Positions 1 through 11,872 are shown, counted from the stretch's first letter. The stretch: 64,000 bases of DNA from Smaragdicoccus niigatensis DSM 44881 = NBRC 103563 (GCF_000380645.1 NZ_AQXZ01000018.1:953713-1017712), one strand, 5' to 3'. The notes: a model not told the origin generated them from the sequence alone. Numbers and translations are program-made.

Positions 1-2
1 TC

Positions 3-671
3 GCCAAGGATCTGGATCCGGCGATTCGGCAATTGCATTCCGGCGACTACAAGCGCCCCGGTCAGATGCAGCCGGGTCCGGTGCTCGTCGTCGGCGCGTC
101 GCACTCCGGCGCGGACATCGCGTACGAAATTGCCGCGGAGCACCCGACGATCCTCGTGGGCCGCGACCCGGGCCAATTCCCGGCCCCGCTCGAATCGTGG
201 CGCGGACGCCACCTGTTCCCGGTCGTTCTCTTCGCTTTCAAGCACGTCCTCACTCGGCGTACGCCGATCGGCCGCAAGGTGCGCGCTGAGATGATGGCGC
301 ATCACGGCGGACCGATGCTGCGGGTTCAGCGCCAAGACCTGGCCGCACGCAAGGTCGAACGGCACGTCGAACGGGTCACCGGAATTGCCGACGGAAAGCC
401 CGCACTCGCGGATGGCACCGTTCTCGACGTGACGAACATCGTGTGGGCCACCGGATTCCGTCACGACTACAGCTGGCTGAAACTGCCTGTGTTCGACGAT
501 CACGGCTGGCCGATCGAGTATCGCGGAGTGGTCGAGCATCAGCCCGGGCTGTACTTCTGCGGCTTGTTTTTCCAGTTCGCATTCTCGTCCTCGATGATTC
601 CCGGCGCCGGGCGCGACGCTGAGTTCATCGCCCAGCAGATCGCACGTCGCCGTGTTGCTGTACCGGCTTGA
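3..671 (+). CDS. Flavin-containing monooxygenase-like oxidoreductase, C-terminal part
   Basis: The reading frame is open from the left edge of the window, so the gene is truncated at its 5' end; the TTG near 33 is internal and not a true start. The visible part holds a second dinucleotide-binding motif ([14 protein letters not shown], pattern GxSxSG), placed as in the NADPH-binding segment of class B flavoprotein monooxygenases (CzcO/FMO type). It also has the conserved ATG loop (VWATGF) and a C-terminal PGLYFCGL segment typical of the FAD domain. The family inserts one oxygen atom into small organic or sulfur substrates using NADPH and FAD; the substrate here is unknown. It is followed with almost no gap by a LuxR-type regulator on the same strand, so the two may be co-transcribed. 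Confidence 0.8.
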   Translation, partial: AKDLDPAIRQLHSGDYKRPGQMQPGPVLVVGASHSGADIAYEIAAEHPTILVGRDPGQFPAPLESWRGRHLFPVVLFAFKHVLTRRTPIGRKVRAEMMAHHGGPMLRVQRQDLAARKVERHVERVTGIADGKPALADGTVLDVTNIVWATGFRHDYSWLKLPVFDDHGWPIEYRGVVEHQPGLYFCGLFFQFAFSSSMIPGAGRDAEFIAQQIARRRVAVPA

Positions 672-688
672 CGGGCAGAATTCCTGAC

Positions 689-2272
689 GTGGGCATAGTC
701 GAGGATCTGCGGCAAGCGCAGGAGGCGTACGAGCGGCGGGATTGGCTCGCCGCGTACGCAGACCTGAGCGCGGCCGAACCCGATGTCCTGTCCGGCGATG
801 ACTTCCTTCGGCTCGCCATCGCGGCGTTCCTCACCGGCCGGCGCAACGACTGCATCCAGGCTCTGCAGCGGGCCTACGCGTGTTACGTCGACAGTGGCGC
901 CCCGCGGTTCGCCATTCGATGTGCCTTCCACCTGGGCATGATGCTCTCGGCCGGCGGCGAACATGCGATCGCCGGCGGATGGGTCAGTCGCGCCCAGCGA
1001 CTGCTCACCACGCTCGCGGACGATTGCCCCGAGGCCGGGCTGGTCGAATACCCGCTGATGTTCCGAAGTCTGGTTTCGGGCGATTACGAGTCTGCGGCTC
1101 GGCGAGCGGAACGAGTCATCGATCTCGGCCATCGTTTCAACGACCCGGAGCTCCTCGCGATGGGCCTCAATGCGACCGGTCGAATTGCGATCTACCAGGG
1201 CCGCGTCAGTGCGGGACTCGCGCTCCTCGATGAAGGAATGCTCGTCCTTGCCGACGACTCCATCAACCCCATCATCGCCGGTCACATGTACTGCTCGATG
1301 ATCGAAGCGTGCCAGGAGATGTGCGATTTCGATCGCGCGGAGCAGTGGACTCGCATGCTCTCCGGCTGGTGCGACGGCCAGCCGGGGCTCGTCGCATTCA
1401 CCGGCTCGAGGTCGCTGCATCGGGCACAACTCATGCGCATTCACGGCAATTTCGAAGCGGCGCTCGCCGAACTCGACCTCGCCGAGCGTCGATACCTCGG
1501 GATGGGGAGCCGCGCTGCGGTCGAAGCCGTGTACCTCGAGCGTGCGGACATCTTCCGCATGCTCGGGCGCCTTTCGGAAGCGGAAGCCGAGTTCGACCGC
1601 GCTCAACAGCGCGGCGCGGACCCACATCCCGGGCTCGCCTTGGTTTGGCTCGCGCATGGCCGGGTCGACGCGGCGATCGCGGCCGCTCGACGACTTCTCG
1701 GTGAGCCTCGCCCGGCAATCGCCCGGGCGCGCCTGCTGCCGTCGGCGATTGAGATCCTTCTCGCCGCGGGCGACGTGGCGGAGGCTCAAACGCTCAGCGA
1801 CGAACTGTCCGGCTACGCCGAAAGCTTCGGCTGCACCGAATTGTCGGCCACCGCGGACTACGTGCGAGGAGTCGTCCTGGCGGATTCGACCGGAATCCCC
1901 GCGTTGCGCCGCGCGAGCGCGGTGTGGCAAACGCTCGATGTGCCATACGAAGCGGCCCGCTGCGCCGATGCGCTGGCGCGCGCATTCCGCAGGGCGGGAG
2001 ATGCGGCCTCTGCGGTAATCGAGGACGACCGGCGCCGAACACTCCTGGACCGACTGGGCATCACGTCCCGGGCGACTCCCGCTGGCCTGTCGGACCGCGA
2101 AGTCGAAGTCCTACGCCTGGTCGCCGCCGGACGATCGAACCCCGACATCGCGCGCTCCCTGTTCCTCAGCGAGAAGACGGTCGCACGTCATCTCTCCAAC
2201 ATCTTCACCAAGATCGGCGTCGGATCGCGCACGGCTGCAGCCGCTTTCGCGTTCGAACACAAGCTCGTGTGA
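689..2272 (+). CDS. TPR-rich LuxR-family transcriptional regulator
   Basis: The protein is about 527 residues. The body is alpha-helical with TPR-like repeats (for example [19 protein letters not shown] and [20 protein letters not shown]). The C-terminal 61 residues are a LuxR/GerE helix-turn-helix: [20 protein letters not shown] followed by [20 protein letters not shown]. No Walker A ATPase motif is present at the N terminus, so it is a short, LAL-like regulator without the STAND ATPase. A GTG at 689 is preferred because a TTG at 668 would overlap the stop of the upstream monooxygenase gene; either is possible. It probably responds to a metabolite or partner protein and may control the adjacent flavoprotein gene, which is inference from position. 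Confidence 0.85.
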   Translation: MGIVEDLRQAQEAYERRDWLAAYADLSAAEPDVLSGDDFLRLAIAAFLTGRRNDCIQALQRAYACYVDSGAPRFAIRCAFHLGMMLSAGGEHAIAGGWVSRAQRLLTTLADDCPEAGLVEYPLMFRSLVSGDYESAARRAERVIDLGHRFNDPELLAMGLNATGRIAIYQGRVSAGLALLDEGMLVLADDSINPIIAGHMYCSMIEACQEMCDFDRAEQWTRMLSGWCDGQPGLVAFTGSRSLHRAQLMRIHGNFEAALAELDLAERRYLGMGSRAAVEAVYLERADIFRMLGRLSEAEAEFDRAQQRGADPHPGLALVWLAHGRVDAAIAAARRLLGEPRPAIARARLLPSAIEILLAAGDVAEAQTLSDELSGYAESFGCTELSATADYVRGVVLADSTGIPALRRASAVWQTLDVPYEAARCADALARAFRRAGDAASAVIEDDRRRTLLDRLGITSRATPAGLSDREVEVLRLVAAGRSNPDIARSLFLSEKTVARHLSNIFTKIGVGSRTAAAAFAFEHKLV

Positions 2273-2276
2273 GCCC

Positions 2277-2894
2277 TTACCGCTCCAACGTCTTCGGGCC
2301 CGGGTTCGTCGTCCCCTCGATCATCGCCTTGGGCCGAGACAGCACGAGTTCGCGAACCCAATTTCGAATCGTCAGGTAAGGGCGAACGTCAGCAAGCGCT
2401 TGCACTCCGATCGCATCGATGCCCTGCGCCGTGCATAGCGCAATTGCACGCCGCAGGTGGAAATCCTGAGTCACGACGATCGCTTCTTCGATCCCGAACA
2501 CCGCACGTGCTCGGGAACAGGTGTTGTACGTGTTCACGCCGTAGCGGTCGTCGGCGATCAGGGACGGCACCACACCACGTTCGACCAGGTATTGGTGCAT
2601 GGCGGCGACCTCGTCGCCCTTCGTGGATCTCGCGTTTCCGGACACCAGAACTCGCTCGGCGCGGCCGTCGCGAACGACCGCGAGGGCCGTTTCGAGGCGC
2701 GACCGCAGGTAGGGCGACGGCGCGCCATCGTGCTCGACGCGGTCGCCGAGCACGATCACCCACTTTCGGTGACCCTCGCCCCCGATCCGCGAGGCGCTGT
2801 GCCACAGCACCCACAAGCTCGAAAAAGCAACGGCCGCAGCGACTCCGAACGCGACAAACGACACCAACCGGCGCGTGGCGCGCAGCAACCTCAC
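2277..2894 (-). CDS. SanA/YdcF-like DUF218 membrane protein
   Basis: A 205-residue protein with one N-terminal transmembrane segment (about residues 9-30) followed by a DUF218 domain that begins near KWVIVLGDRVEHDG. The conserved pattern of this family (VLG near the start, SGN in the middle, ARSTKGDEVAAM, then TYNTCSRARAVFGI and VTQDFHLRRAI) is all visible. Homologues such as E. coli SanA affect envelope permeability to vancomycin, but the biochemical role of the domain is unsettled. Its start overlaps the stop of the upstream epimerase gene by 4 bases, so the two are translationally coupled. The face outside the membrane is predicted to carry the DUF218 domain. Confidence 0.8.
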   Translation of the reverse strand: MRLLRATRRLVSFVAFGVAAAVAFSSLWVLWHSASRIGGEGHRKWVIVLGDRVEHDGAPSPYLRSRLETALAVVRDGRAERVLVSGNARSTKGDEVAAMHQYLVERGVVPSLIADDRYGVNTYNTCSRARAVFGIEEAIVVTQDFHLRRAIALCTAQGIDAIGVQALADVRPYLTIRNWVRELVLSRPKAMIEGTTNPGPKTLER

Positions 2895-4201
2895 TCTTTG
2901 AACTTACCCAACTGATGGCGAAGACAGTCCTCGAGATCTGGGCGCCGGAACGGGTGTCCGTGCGCGGTCAGCCGCGCGGGCACCACCCGCTGATCGGCGA
3001 AGGCGACTTCCTTGGCGCCTTCGCGTCCCAGCAGCAACGCCGGCCCGAATGATGGGGCCGGGAAGAAGGCAGGCCGGTGCAAGACCCGACCGAGCGTCTT
3101 CGAAAACTCCTCGTTCCGAACTGGATTCGGAGAAACCGCGTTGATCGGTCCACTCAGGCTGTCGTCGGTGAGGGCCGCGAGGTAGATGTCCGTCAGATCG
3201 TCGAGGTCTATCCACGACATCCACTGCCGACCATCGCCGAGACGGCCGCCCAGCCCGGTCAAAAACACGAGACGAAGGAGTTGGAGGGCGCCTCCGCGCG
3301 GCGATTGCGCAATTCCGGTGCGCACGTTGACCACCCGAACCCCGGCTGCAGAGGCCGGTTGGGTCGCCTTCTCCCAGTCGGCGACGACATCGGCGAGGAA
3401 TCCGGTTCCGCGTTCGGACTCTTCCGTCAGGACTTCGTCTCCGCGGTCCGCGCCGTAGATGCCGATCGCGGAGGCACACACGAACGTCTTGACTCCGGCT
3501 TGCGCCGCCGCCTCGGCAAGTGCGCGCGTCGGCCCGATTCGACTGTCGTAGATCGCGGTGCGGTGTGAATCGGTGAATCGGCCGGCGATCGGCTCGCCGG
3601 CCAGGTGAACGACGGCATCGATTCCGCGAAGCAGGTCCGGATCAGTTGCAGCGGGGTACCACTGACGCTCCGTCGGATTACTCGGCGACCGTCGTACCAG
3701 GCGAACGACATCGTGCCCGCAGGTGGTCAGCTGGGCACACAGAGCGGTCCCGATGAGACCGGATGCACCGGTCACCGCAACGGTCATGACGGGTCCTTTC
3801 GTCCGCCCGGCAACGGCGAGATCATCCCGCAGTTGGCGGCGGCGATATTCGAAGGTCGAGCGAAGAAGCCGGCCCGGAACCGGTGTCGCGATGCGATCGG
3901 TGATGCGCGTTCGGTGCGATCCGAGGGCCCAGAATTCGTGCGTATGCCGCCAGCGCAATGGCAAAGATGTCAACTCGTCGGTGAAGCGCTCACCTGGCAC
4001 ATGGTCGCGATGCTGGGCGACCCACTTGAGCCCGCCGGGCAGCCGAAGAATCGCCTGACCATCGGACACATTCGCCGCTTCCTGATGCACCGTGAGCGGC
4101 TGCCACGGCGGCATCAGCCGGTGCAGAGCACCCGGGCGTTCATGCCAACGAACCACATCGCCGATGGGCGCATCCACGATGTCTGACGATTCCCAACTCA
4201 T
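2891..4201 (-). CDS. TIGR01777-family epimerase with N-terminal SRPBCC-like domain
   Basis: A 436-residue two-part protein. Residues 1 to about 135 resemble a SRPBCC/START-like ligand-binding domain (starts like a cyclase-type fold, with aromatic-rich strands such as RWRHTHEFWALG). From about residue 140 a Rossmann SDR domain begins with VAVTGASGLIGTALCAQL and continues with the family markers AVVHLAGEPIAGRF, SAIGIYGADRGDE and WMSWIDLDDL. The same fusion is known for SDR39U1/YfcH-type proteins of actinobacteria; the substrate is unknown. It starts 47 bases from the divergently transcribed photolyase gene, so both could share the control region that holds the 11-bp direct repeats. Confidence 0.85.
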   Translation of the reverse strand: MSWESSDIVDAPIGDVVRWHERPGALHRLMPPWQPLTVHQEAANVSDGQAILRLPGGLKWVAQHRDHVPGERFTDELTSLPLRWRHTHEFWALGSHRTRITDRIATPVPGRLLRSTFEYRRRQLRDDLAVAGRTKGPVMTVAVTGASGLIGTALCAQLTTCGHDVVRLVRRSPSNPTERQWYPAATDPDLLRGIDAVVHLAGEPIAGRFTDSHRTAIYDSRIGPTRALAEAAAQAGVKTFVCASAIGIYGADRGDEVLTEESERGTGFLADVVADWEKATQPASAAGVRVVNVRTGIAQSPRGGALQLLRLVFLTGLGGRLGDGRQWMSWIDLDDLTDIYLAALTDDSLSGPINAVSPNPVRNEEFSKTLGRVLHRPAFFPAPSFGPALLLGREGAKEVAFADQRVVPARLTAHGHPFRRPDLEDCLRHQLGKFKE

Positions 4202-4206
4202 GACTT

Positions 4207-4228
4207 AAATCTATGCAAATCCTATGCA
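4207..4228. promoter_or_regulatory. Tandem 11-bp direct repeats, candidate CarH/LitR-type operator
   Basis: AAATCTATGCA (4207-4217) is followed immediately by AATCCTATGCA (4218-4228); 9 of 11 positions match and TATGCA recurs at exactly one helical turn. The site lies between the divergent epimerase and photolyase genes. CarH tetramers are known to bind tandem 11-bp repeats, and a CarH-like regulator is encoded just downstream of the photolyase. The match to the known CarH half-site is approximate, so the assignment is inference. Confidence 0.4.
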
Positions 4229-4248
4229 GAGTGGAAGAGTAGATATCG

Positions 4249-5535
4249 ATGACGACCGCAATTGCTCTTTTCACTCGCGATCTGCGGGTTCATGACAATC
4301 CCGTCTTGAACGCTGCAGCGAAGTCCGAACACGTTGTGCCGCTCTTCGTGCTCGATCCTGCATTCGATCACGTCCAGGACGGACCGCGGCGCAGATTCCT
4401 CGTCGACGCTCTCCACGACCTGGACCGCATGCTCGACCAGCGTGGCTCCCGCCTGGTCATCCGGCGCGGGGACACCGTCGAGGAGGCCTGCCGACTCGCC
4501 GCCGAAGTCGACGCCACCGAAGTCCACATCGCCGCCGATGTCACCGAATTCGCCCATCACCGTGCGCGGCGACTGCACGACGCCCTGACCTGCCGCCTCG
4601 TCGAACACGAAGCGGTCCACACTGTCGTGCCGATGGGTCAGTTGCGCCCAGTAGGACGTGACCACTACGCGGTCTTCACCCCGTATTGGCGAAAGTGGGC
4701 GGACACTCCCCTCCGGTCTGTGCTGCGTGCGCCCGGAAAACTGGACACACCGGACGTTCACTCGTTCGACCTGCCCAAGGTTCGAGAAGCGTCCGGCGGC
4801 GGTGAATCGACCGGACGCCTCCGTGCGTCGAAGTGGCTGCGCGACGGAGTTCAGGACTATGCCGACCAGCGGGACATCCTCGCCGCCGACGGCACGTCCC
4901 AGCTGTCCCCCTATCTGCACTTCGGGTGCGTTTCCGCGCTCGAACTCACGGTCCGGGCACGCGAAGCCGATGCCGAGGATTTCGTGCGACAACTCGCGTG
5001 GCGCGATTTCCACCATCAGGTCTTGGCACACAACCCGAAGCTCACGAAGACCGACCACCGCACGCCGCACCGCGACTGGGCCGATGACGCCGACGTTCGC
5101 GCGGCATGGGCCGCGGGGATGACCGGCTATCCTCTCGTCGATGCAGGTATGCGACAACTGGCGGCGACGGGCTGGATGCACAATCGTGCACGCATGCTCG
5201 TCGGCAGCTTCCTCACGAAGACACTCGGCGAAGACTGGCGATTCGGTGCAGAAGTCTTTGCTCGGCAGCTCGTCGACGCCGACGTCGCGAACAACATCAT
5301 GAACTGGCAGTGGGTCGCGGGCACGGGTACCGACACCCGTCCAGCACGCCGGCTCAGCCCGATCCGGCAAGCCGAACGCTTCGACCCCGACGCGACCTAC
5401 ATTCAGCGTTGGGTTCCGGAATTGTCCTCTCTGCCCGCGAAATACGCGCGAATGCCCTGGACTCTCCCGGGCGCCCAGAGACGGGCGATCGACTACCCGG
5501 ACCCCATCGTCGACCCACCCGAGTCGGCGCGATGA
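4249..5535 (+). CDS. phr: Deoxyribodipyrimidine photo-lyase
   Basis: A 428-residue class I CPD photolyase of the cryptochrome/photolyase family, which repairs UV-induced cyclobutane pyrimidine dimers using light. The N-terminal alpha/beta antenna domain starts with ALFTRDLRVHDNPVLNAAA. The C-terminal FAD domain carries WRDFHHQVLAHNP, GYPLVDAGMRQLAATGWMHN, RARMLVGSFLTK and NNIMNWQWVAGTGTD, all diagnostic for the FAD pocket and the lesion-binding surface. The ATG at 4249 is preceded by a GGAAGAG ribosome-binding site. Its stop overlaps the ATG of a CarH/LitR-like MerR regulator (ATGA), indicating a two-gene operon; light-dependent control is therefore likely but unproven. Confidence 0.96.
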   Translation: MTTAIALFTRDLRVHDNPVLNAAAKSEHVVPLFVLDPAFDHVQDGPRRRFLVDALHDLDRMLDQRGSRLVIRRGDTVEEACRLAAEVDATEVHIAADVTEFAHHRARRLHDALTCRLVEHEAVHTVVPMGQLRPVGRDHYAVFTPYWRKWADTPLRSVLRAPGKLDTPDVHSFDLPKVREASGGGESTGRLRASKWLRDGVQDYADQRDILAADGTSQLSPYLHFGCVSALELTVRAREADAEDFVRQLAWRDFHHQVLAHNPKLTKTDHRTPHRDWADDADVRAAWAAGMTGYPLVDAGMRQLAATGWMHNRARMLVGSFLTKTLGEDWRFGAEVFARQLVDADVANNIMNWQWVAGTGTDTRPARRLSPIRQAERFDPDATYIQRWVPELSSLPAKYARMPWTLPGAQRRAIDYPDPIVDPPESAR

Positions 5536-6332
5536 TCGGCCCGACGACCTGGACCGTCACCGCGGTCGCCGCCAAGCTCGGACTGAGCGTGCCTACCTTG
5601 CGCAGCTGGGAGAGGCGCTACGGCATCGCGCCAAGTCACCGAACTGACGGCGGACATCGGCGATACACCAGCGCCGATGTGGCCAGCCTGCAGCACATGC
5701 AGGACCTCATCCGGGCTGGCACCTCGACGAGCGATGCCGCCAAACGTCTTCTTCTCGAACCCGATCCGGAGGGACTCCACGCCGCTGTCGACCGCATGGA
5801 CTCCGCCGCGATCGCCCACCAGGCGCGCCTGCTCGTCACGAGGTACGGCACCGAGTACGCGTGGATGACGCAGTTCGTACCGCTGTTGCGGGACGCCGGC
5901 GAACTATGGCTCTCAAACTTTTCCGGCATCGCCATCGAACATGTCCTCAGCGATGCCCTGTTGCTTGTCCTGCAGGAAAGCACAACCCAACGAATGTCGG
6001 AGGACAAGCCCCGGGTGCTACTGGCGTCGACCTCGCAGGAACAGCACACGCTCCCGCTCTACGCCGCCGCCAGCGGGTTCGCCGAGCGACGGATCAGCAG
6101 TCGCGTCCTCGGCCGAGTGCCCGGTGATGTCGTCGTCGAGCTGGCCGAAGAACTTCAACCCGACGTCGTGTTCGTGTGGTCCCGGAGCCCCGAAACGGCG
6201 GAACCGGACACGCTGCGACGCGTGGCCGACCACGCCCGAACCATCGCAGCGGGTCCCGGGTGGGGTGAGCTACCGCAGCAGGAAACCGTGCACGATCTCG
6301 CCGAAACTCTGCGAGTGCTCGCCCACGCCTAA
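5532..6332 (+). CDS. MerR-family regulator with CarH/LitR-like cobalamin-binding signature
   Basis: A 266-residue protein. Residues about 7-75 are a MerR winged helix-turn-helix ([20 protein letters not shown], then [11 protein letters not shown]). The middle and C-terminal parts match the helical bundle plus B12-binding fold of CarA/CarH/LitR. Trp126, Glu136 and His137 form the W-x9-EH motif that caps the adenosyl group in CarH, and His172 in SQEQHTLPL occupies the place of the lower axial histidine, although the following Gly of the usual E/DxHxxG motif is Pro here. These proteins repress genes in the dark and release DNA when light breaks the Co-C bond. The ATGA overlap with phr supports coupled expression. 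Cobalamin binding is inferred from motifs only. Confidence 0.85.
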   Translation: MIGPTTWTVTAVAAKLGLSVPTLRSWERRYGIAPSHRTDGGHRRYTSADVASLQHMQDLIRAGTSTSDAAKRLLLEPDPEGLHAAVDRMDSAAIAHQARLLVTRYGTEYAWMTQFVPLLRDAGELWLSNFSGIAIEHVLSDALLLVLQESTTQRMSEDKPRVLLASTSQEQHTLPLYAAASGFAERRISSRVLGRVPGDVVVELAEELQPDVVFVWSRSPETAEPDTLRRVADHARTIAAGPGWGELPQQETVHDLAETLRVLAHA

Positions 6333-7333
6333 AGCAGCGACGAAACGGTGTGCCAGCCGAGCACGGAGTCGACCGCGAGGCCGCAGAACACGATCGACAG
6401 GTAGTTGTTCGACTGGAGGAACAACCGCAGCGGCTTGATCGGAGCGCCGTTGCGGACGCCGTTGAACAGCTGAATCGCCATCGCCAGGAACCAGATTCCG
6501 GCAGCTGCGGCGACGCCCGCGTAGATCACCCCGGCACCTGGGATGAGCGCGAAGCTCGTGAGCACCGTAGCGATCGTGTAGATGACGATGTGCTTGGTGA
6601 CGTGCTCCTCGGTCGCCACGACCGGCAGCATCGGGACACCGGCAGCCTTGTAGTCCTCGCGGTAACGCATCGCGAGGGCCCACGTGTGCGGCGGGGTCCA
6701 GAAGAAGATGAGCAGGAACAGGACAACGGCCTGCCAGCCGATCGAACCCGTGACCGCGGACCAACCGACGAGAGTCGGCATGCAGCCAGCCGCCCCACCC
6801 CACACGACGTTCTGCGAGGTACGGCGCTTGAGTCCCATCGTGTAGACGAAGACGTAGAACAGGATCGTCGCGACGACGAGCGAACCGGACAGCAGGTTCG
6901 CCCGCCACCACAGCCACGCGAACGATCCGACGCCGAGCACGATGCCGAAGATCAGTGCATTGACACGCGGCACCGTCTGGCGAGCGAGCGGTCGGCGCTC
7001 GGTCCGTTTCATGACCTTGTCGATGTCGGCATCGACAACGCAATTCAGCGTGTTCGCACTCGCAGCGCCCAACCATCCACCGAACAGCGTGCTGGCGATG
7101 AGGACGATGTCGAGCGATTCGCCACGCATCGCGAGCAACATCGTCGGGATCGTGGCGACGAGAAGAAGTTCGATGACGCGCGGTTTCGTCAGCGCGATGT
7201 ACGCGAGTACCCGGTTGAACGGCTGCGGAGGGGCGGCCGACGGGGCCTGCGGAGCATCGGCCGCAACCTCGACCGACCCGCTGGTTCCGTGCCCGACGGC
7301 CACGTCACGGGCCGACTGGTGGCCAATCCGCAC
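6329..7333 (-). CDS. ctaB: Protoheme IX farnesyltransferase
   Basis: A 334-residue polytopic membrane prenyltransferase of the UbiA superfamily that adds a farnesyl group to heme B to make heme O, a step toward heme A for aa3-type cytochrome oxidase. The family motif NxxxDxxxD is visible as NCVVDADID, followed by RTERRPLA, and a second Asp-rich loop lies around [15 protein letters not shown]. Seven to nine hydrophobic segments follow. The first 35 or so residues are a variable, Ala/Pro-rich cytoplasmic leader; the GTG at 7333 is the longest start and a shorter one is possible. Its stop overlaps that of the convergent MerR gene. ctaB next to tkt is the usual arrangement in mycobacteria and relatives. 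Confidence 0.95.
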   Translation of the reverse strand: MRIGHQSARDVAVGHGTSGSVEVAADAPQAPSAAPPQPFNRVLAYIALTKPRVIELLLVATIPTMLLAMRGESLDIVLIASTLFGGWLGAASANTLNCVVDADIDKVMKRTERRPLARQTVPRVNALIFGIVLGVGSFAWLWWRANLLSGSLVVATILFYVFVYTMGLKRRTSQNVVWGGAAGCMPTLVGWSAVTGSIGWQAVVLFLLIFFWTPPHTWALAMRYREDYKAAGVPMLPVVATEEHVTKHIVIYTIATVLTSFALIPGAGVIYAGVAAAAGIWFLAMAIQLFNGVRNGAPIKPLRLFLQSNNYLSIVFCGLAVDSVLGWHTVSSLL

Positions 7334-7645
7334 TAATAGCTCCCTCGCCGTTGTGGGGCCCGGAAATGATCACTCCGAGCGCGTGCGCATCGATCCCCCA
7401 AGCGCATTCCTCACCAGATGCTATCCGAGGCCGATGGGCGGCCTGCGCGGAACCGCCTCAGGACCGCGTTCCGGGCGGACATCTGCCCCAGAACTGCCGT
7501 CCGGTGTGCCCGATTCGGGACCTAGGACCCGAATCGCGCGACGAAGGTCCGCACTATCGCGGTGCGCACGATCAGGTCATGCACCGCTCTCCACGATTGG
7601 TTGAGTCGGCAACCTCTGCTGGCAATCCCCTCGAGGAAGCTGGAA
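7334..7645. other. Intergenic region upstream of ctaB and a secreted protein gene
   Basis: About 310 bases between the divergent ctaB and the Thr-rich secreted protein. No coding sequence is convincing. The only clear structure is a palindrome at 7511-7536, listed separately. It must hold the ctaB promoter and probably that of the secreted protein; no consensus -35/-10 pair could be placed with confidence. Confidence 0.5.
7511..7536. promoter_or_regulatory. 26-bp near-perfect palindrome
   Basis: CGATTCGGG (7511-7519) pairs with CCCGAATCG (7528-7536), and the centre CCTAGG is itself palindromic, so 24 of 26 positions are symmetric. It sits about 110 bp upstream of the start of the secreted protein gene and 180 bp from ctaB. 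It could be a repressor operator or a hairpin; there is no T-tract. Confidence 0.4.
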
Positions 7646-8467
7646 ATGGCGCGCCGACACCTTGCACTGCTTCCGTTGATCATCCTGACGATCACCGCAC
7701 CCGGCGTATCGGTCGCTGAGGTGCCCTTTCCGTTGACGACCACGACGACCGCGCCCGCGACTTCGACCAACCAGGTCGAACCCACCTCGACGCCCGCTTC
7801 ATCCGCGACCGCCTCGACCACCACGGCCGCAATGACGACACCGACGACGCACACAACTGAGTCGCCGCCCAGCGCAACGACACCACCTGCATCAACCGAA
7901 CCCACGCCGACGACACCGCCGAGCGCAACGACGATGGCATCCACGCCGACCCCGACTACCACCACGTCAACCACGTCAGCCGCGTGGAGAGCCGCGCTCG
8001 CGACACCCCCACCGATGAGCTCGTCGGCAATCCCGACCACGACCACCACGAACAACGCACAGGCTGCGGCCACGGAATTAGTGGCGATCACCGCTGGCAT
8101 CGCAGTGCCGGCGGGCAGCGACTCGGGCACCAAGCGTCAGTTCACCATTCCGGTCACCGTCACCGATCTTCGAGTGACGGGCAATGGATGGACCGCGACG
8201 AGCTCGATCACGGCATTTGTGGGGACCTCGACGGGCGTTGTCCTACCCACCGAGAACGTCTACTCCTCGACCACGAGCAAGTGCAGTCACGCCGTTCAGA
8301 AGGTGACGGTGTCAACCGTCCCGGTGGTGATCCACGAGTCGACAGGCCCGTGCACCGCCTCCTGGACGGTGCATCTCGACGTACACATTCCCGACACCGG
8401 TTTGATCACGGACACCTACACCGCGGTTCTCACGCACGACATCGCCATCACCGGACTCGGGGCCTAG
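7646..8467 (+). CDS. Secreted Thr-rich protein with C-terminal WxL-like domain
   Basis: A 273-residue exported protein. The chosen ATG at 7646 directly precedes a signal peptide (MARRHLALLPLIILTITAPG, cleavage near VSVAEV); the frame extends 28 codons upstream without a better start. Residues about 30-150 are an extended Thr/Ser/Pro/Ala stretch with runs of TTT, probably glycosylated or cell-wall-spanning. The last ~120 residues contain NGWTATSSITAF, then CTASWTVHLDVHIPDTG and TYTAVLTHDIAITGLG. These match in order the two Trp-containing strands and the closing segment of WxL cell-surface domains, and the C-terminal part of the protein at 17174-18073. Two Cys (TSKCSHAV and GPCTASW) may form a disulfide. 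The family assignment is by pattern and is tentative. Confidence 0.7.
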   Translation: MARRHLALLPLIILTITAPGVSVAEVPFPLTTTTTAPATSTNQVEPTSTPASSATASTTTAAMTTPTTHTTESPPSATTPPASTEPTPTTPPSATTMASTPTPTTTTSTTSAAWRAALATPPPMSSSAIPTTTTTNNAQAAATELVAITAGIAVPAGSDSGTKRQFTIPVTVTDLRVTGNGWTATSSITAFVGTSTGVVLPTENVYSSTTSKCSHAVQKVTVSTVPVVIHESTGPCTASWTVHLDVHIPDTGLITDTYTAVLTHDIAITGLGA

Positions 8468-8629
8468 GACGGTGAGTACTCCCGCGTAGCCGACCCGTAT
8501 ACCGGGGACTAAGCTCTCGGGTGAACTCACAGTGCTCGATTTCACATCGTGAATGACAGCTGCGAGGTCAGCCAACGGCGTCACCAGTCCAAGCAGGACT
8601 CCAACCGAACTCCAGGAGATTTTTTCCTC

Positions 8630-10741
<2,112 letters not shown>

Positions 10742-10747
10742 AGCACC

Positions 10748-11872
10748 GTGACGCAGAACCCCATCGTCGCCCAGCTTGCAGCCACGGGAGTCTCCGTATG
10801 GCTGGACGACCTTTCCCGCGAACGGATCCAGACCGGCAACCTGGCCGAGCTGATCAACACCAAGGGCGTTGTGGGCGTCACCACCAACCCGTCGATCTTC
10901 CAGGCCGCGTTGGCCAACGGCACCTTCTACGCCTCACAGCTCAAAGAGCTCGTGTCGCGCGGAGCTGACACCAACGCAGTCATCCAGGCGATGACCACCG
11001 ACGACGTTCGTGACGCTTGCGACATCCTCCTGCCCATCTACGAAACGTCGGGCGGCTTCGACGGACGCGTCTCGATCGAGGTCGACCCGTTCCTCGCACA
11101 CGAGACCGAGAAGACGATCGCCCAGGCGCAGGAACTGTGGAAGATCGTCGACCGTCCGAACCTGCTCATCAAGATCCCGGCGACCAAGGCCGGCCTGCCG
11201 GCGATCACCGCCGTCATCGCTGAGGGCATCAGCGTCAACGTGACGCTGATCTTCTCGGTCGAGCGGCACGTCGAGGTCATGAACGCCTACCTCGAGGGCC
11301 TGGAACTGGCCAAGGCCAACGGCCACAGCCTGTCCAAGATCCACTCGGTCGCATCGTTCTTCGTCTCGCGCGTCGACACCGAGATCGACAAGCGTCTCGA
11401 GAAGTCCGGTACGGCCGAGTCCCTCGCCCTTCGCGGTAAGGCTGGTGTCGCCAACGCCCGCCTCGCCTACAAGGCGTACCAGGACATCTTCGAGAACGGC
11501 GACGCCTTCGCCGCGTTGCGCGCTGCCGGTGCCAACGTGCAGCGTCCGCTCTGGGCGTCGACCGGTGTCAAGAACCCCGAGTACTCGGACACCATGTACG
11601 TCACCGAACTCGCCTGCCCGAGCGTCGTCAACACGATGCCCGAAGCCACGCTGAACGCCCTTGCCGACCATGGCGTCGTCCACGGGGACACCGTCAGTGG
11701 AACCGCGGCATCGGCCCAGCAGGTCTTCGACCAGCTGACCGCGGTCGGTATCGACCTCGTCGATGTCTTCCAGGTTCTGGAGGACGAGGGTGTCGACAAG
11801 TTCATGAAGTCATGGCAACAGGTGCTCGACGGCGTCGGCGCCACCGTCGAGGAAGCCAAGGCCGCGCTTTAA
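10748..11872 (+). CDS. tal: Transaldolase
   Basis: A 374-residue class I aldolase-type enzyme transferring dihydroxyacetone units from sedoheptulose 7-phosphate to glyceraldehyde 3-phosphate. [16 protein letters not shown] and the Schiff-base lysine segment [16 protein letters not shown] are both present, and [16 protein letters not shown] matches the longer actinobacterial/cyanobacterial class of about 370 residues. The GTG start lies 6 bases after the tkt stop with a GAAAGGA upstream. It works with Tkt in the same operon. Confidence 0.97.
   Translation: MTQNPIVAQLAATGVSVWLDDLSRERIQTGNLAELINTKGVVGVTTNPSIFQAALANGTFYASQLKELVSRGADTNAVIQAMTTDDVRDACDILLPIYETSGGFDGRVSIEVDPFLAHETEKTIAQAQELWKIVDRPNLLIKIPATKAGLPAITAVIAEGISVNVTLIFSVERHVEVMNAYLEGLELAKANGHSLSKIHSVASFFVSRVDTEIDKRLEKSGTAESLALRGKAGVANARLAYKAYQDIFENGDAFAALRAAGANVQRPLWASTGVKNPEYSDTMYVTELACPSVVNTMPEATLNALADHGVVHGDTVSGTAASAQQVFDQLTAVGIDLVDVFQVLEDEGVDKFMKSWQQVLDGVGATVEEAKAAL

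Noticed and set aside
539..1930. 463-codon frame antisense to the LuxR-type regulator
   Set aside because: The sense frame has a clear TPR and LuxR domain; the antisense product has no recognisable motif.
7735..7970. Dense ACC/ACG repeats resembling a satellite or CRISPR-like array
   Set aside because: They are Thr codons in the stalk of a secreted protein, with no repeat-spacer regularity.
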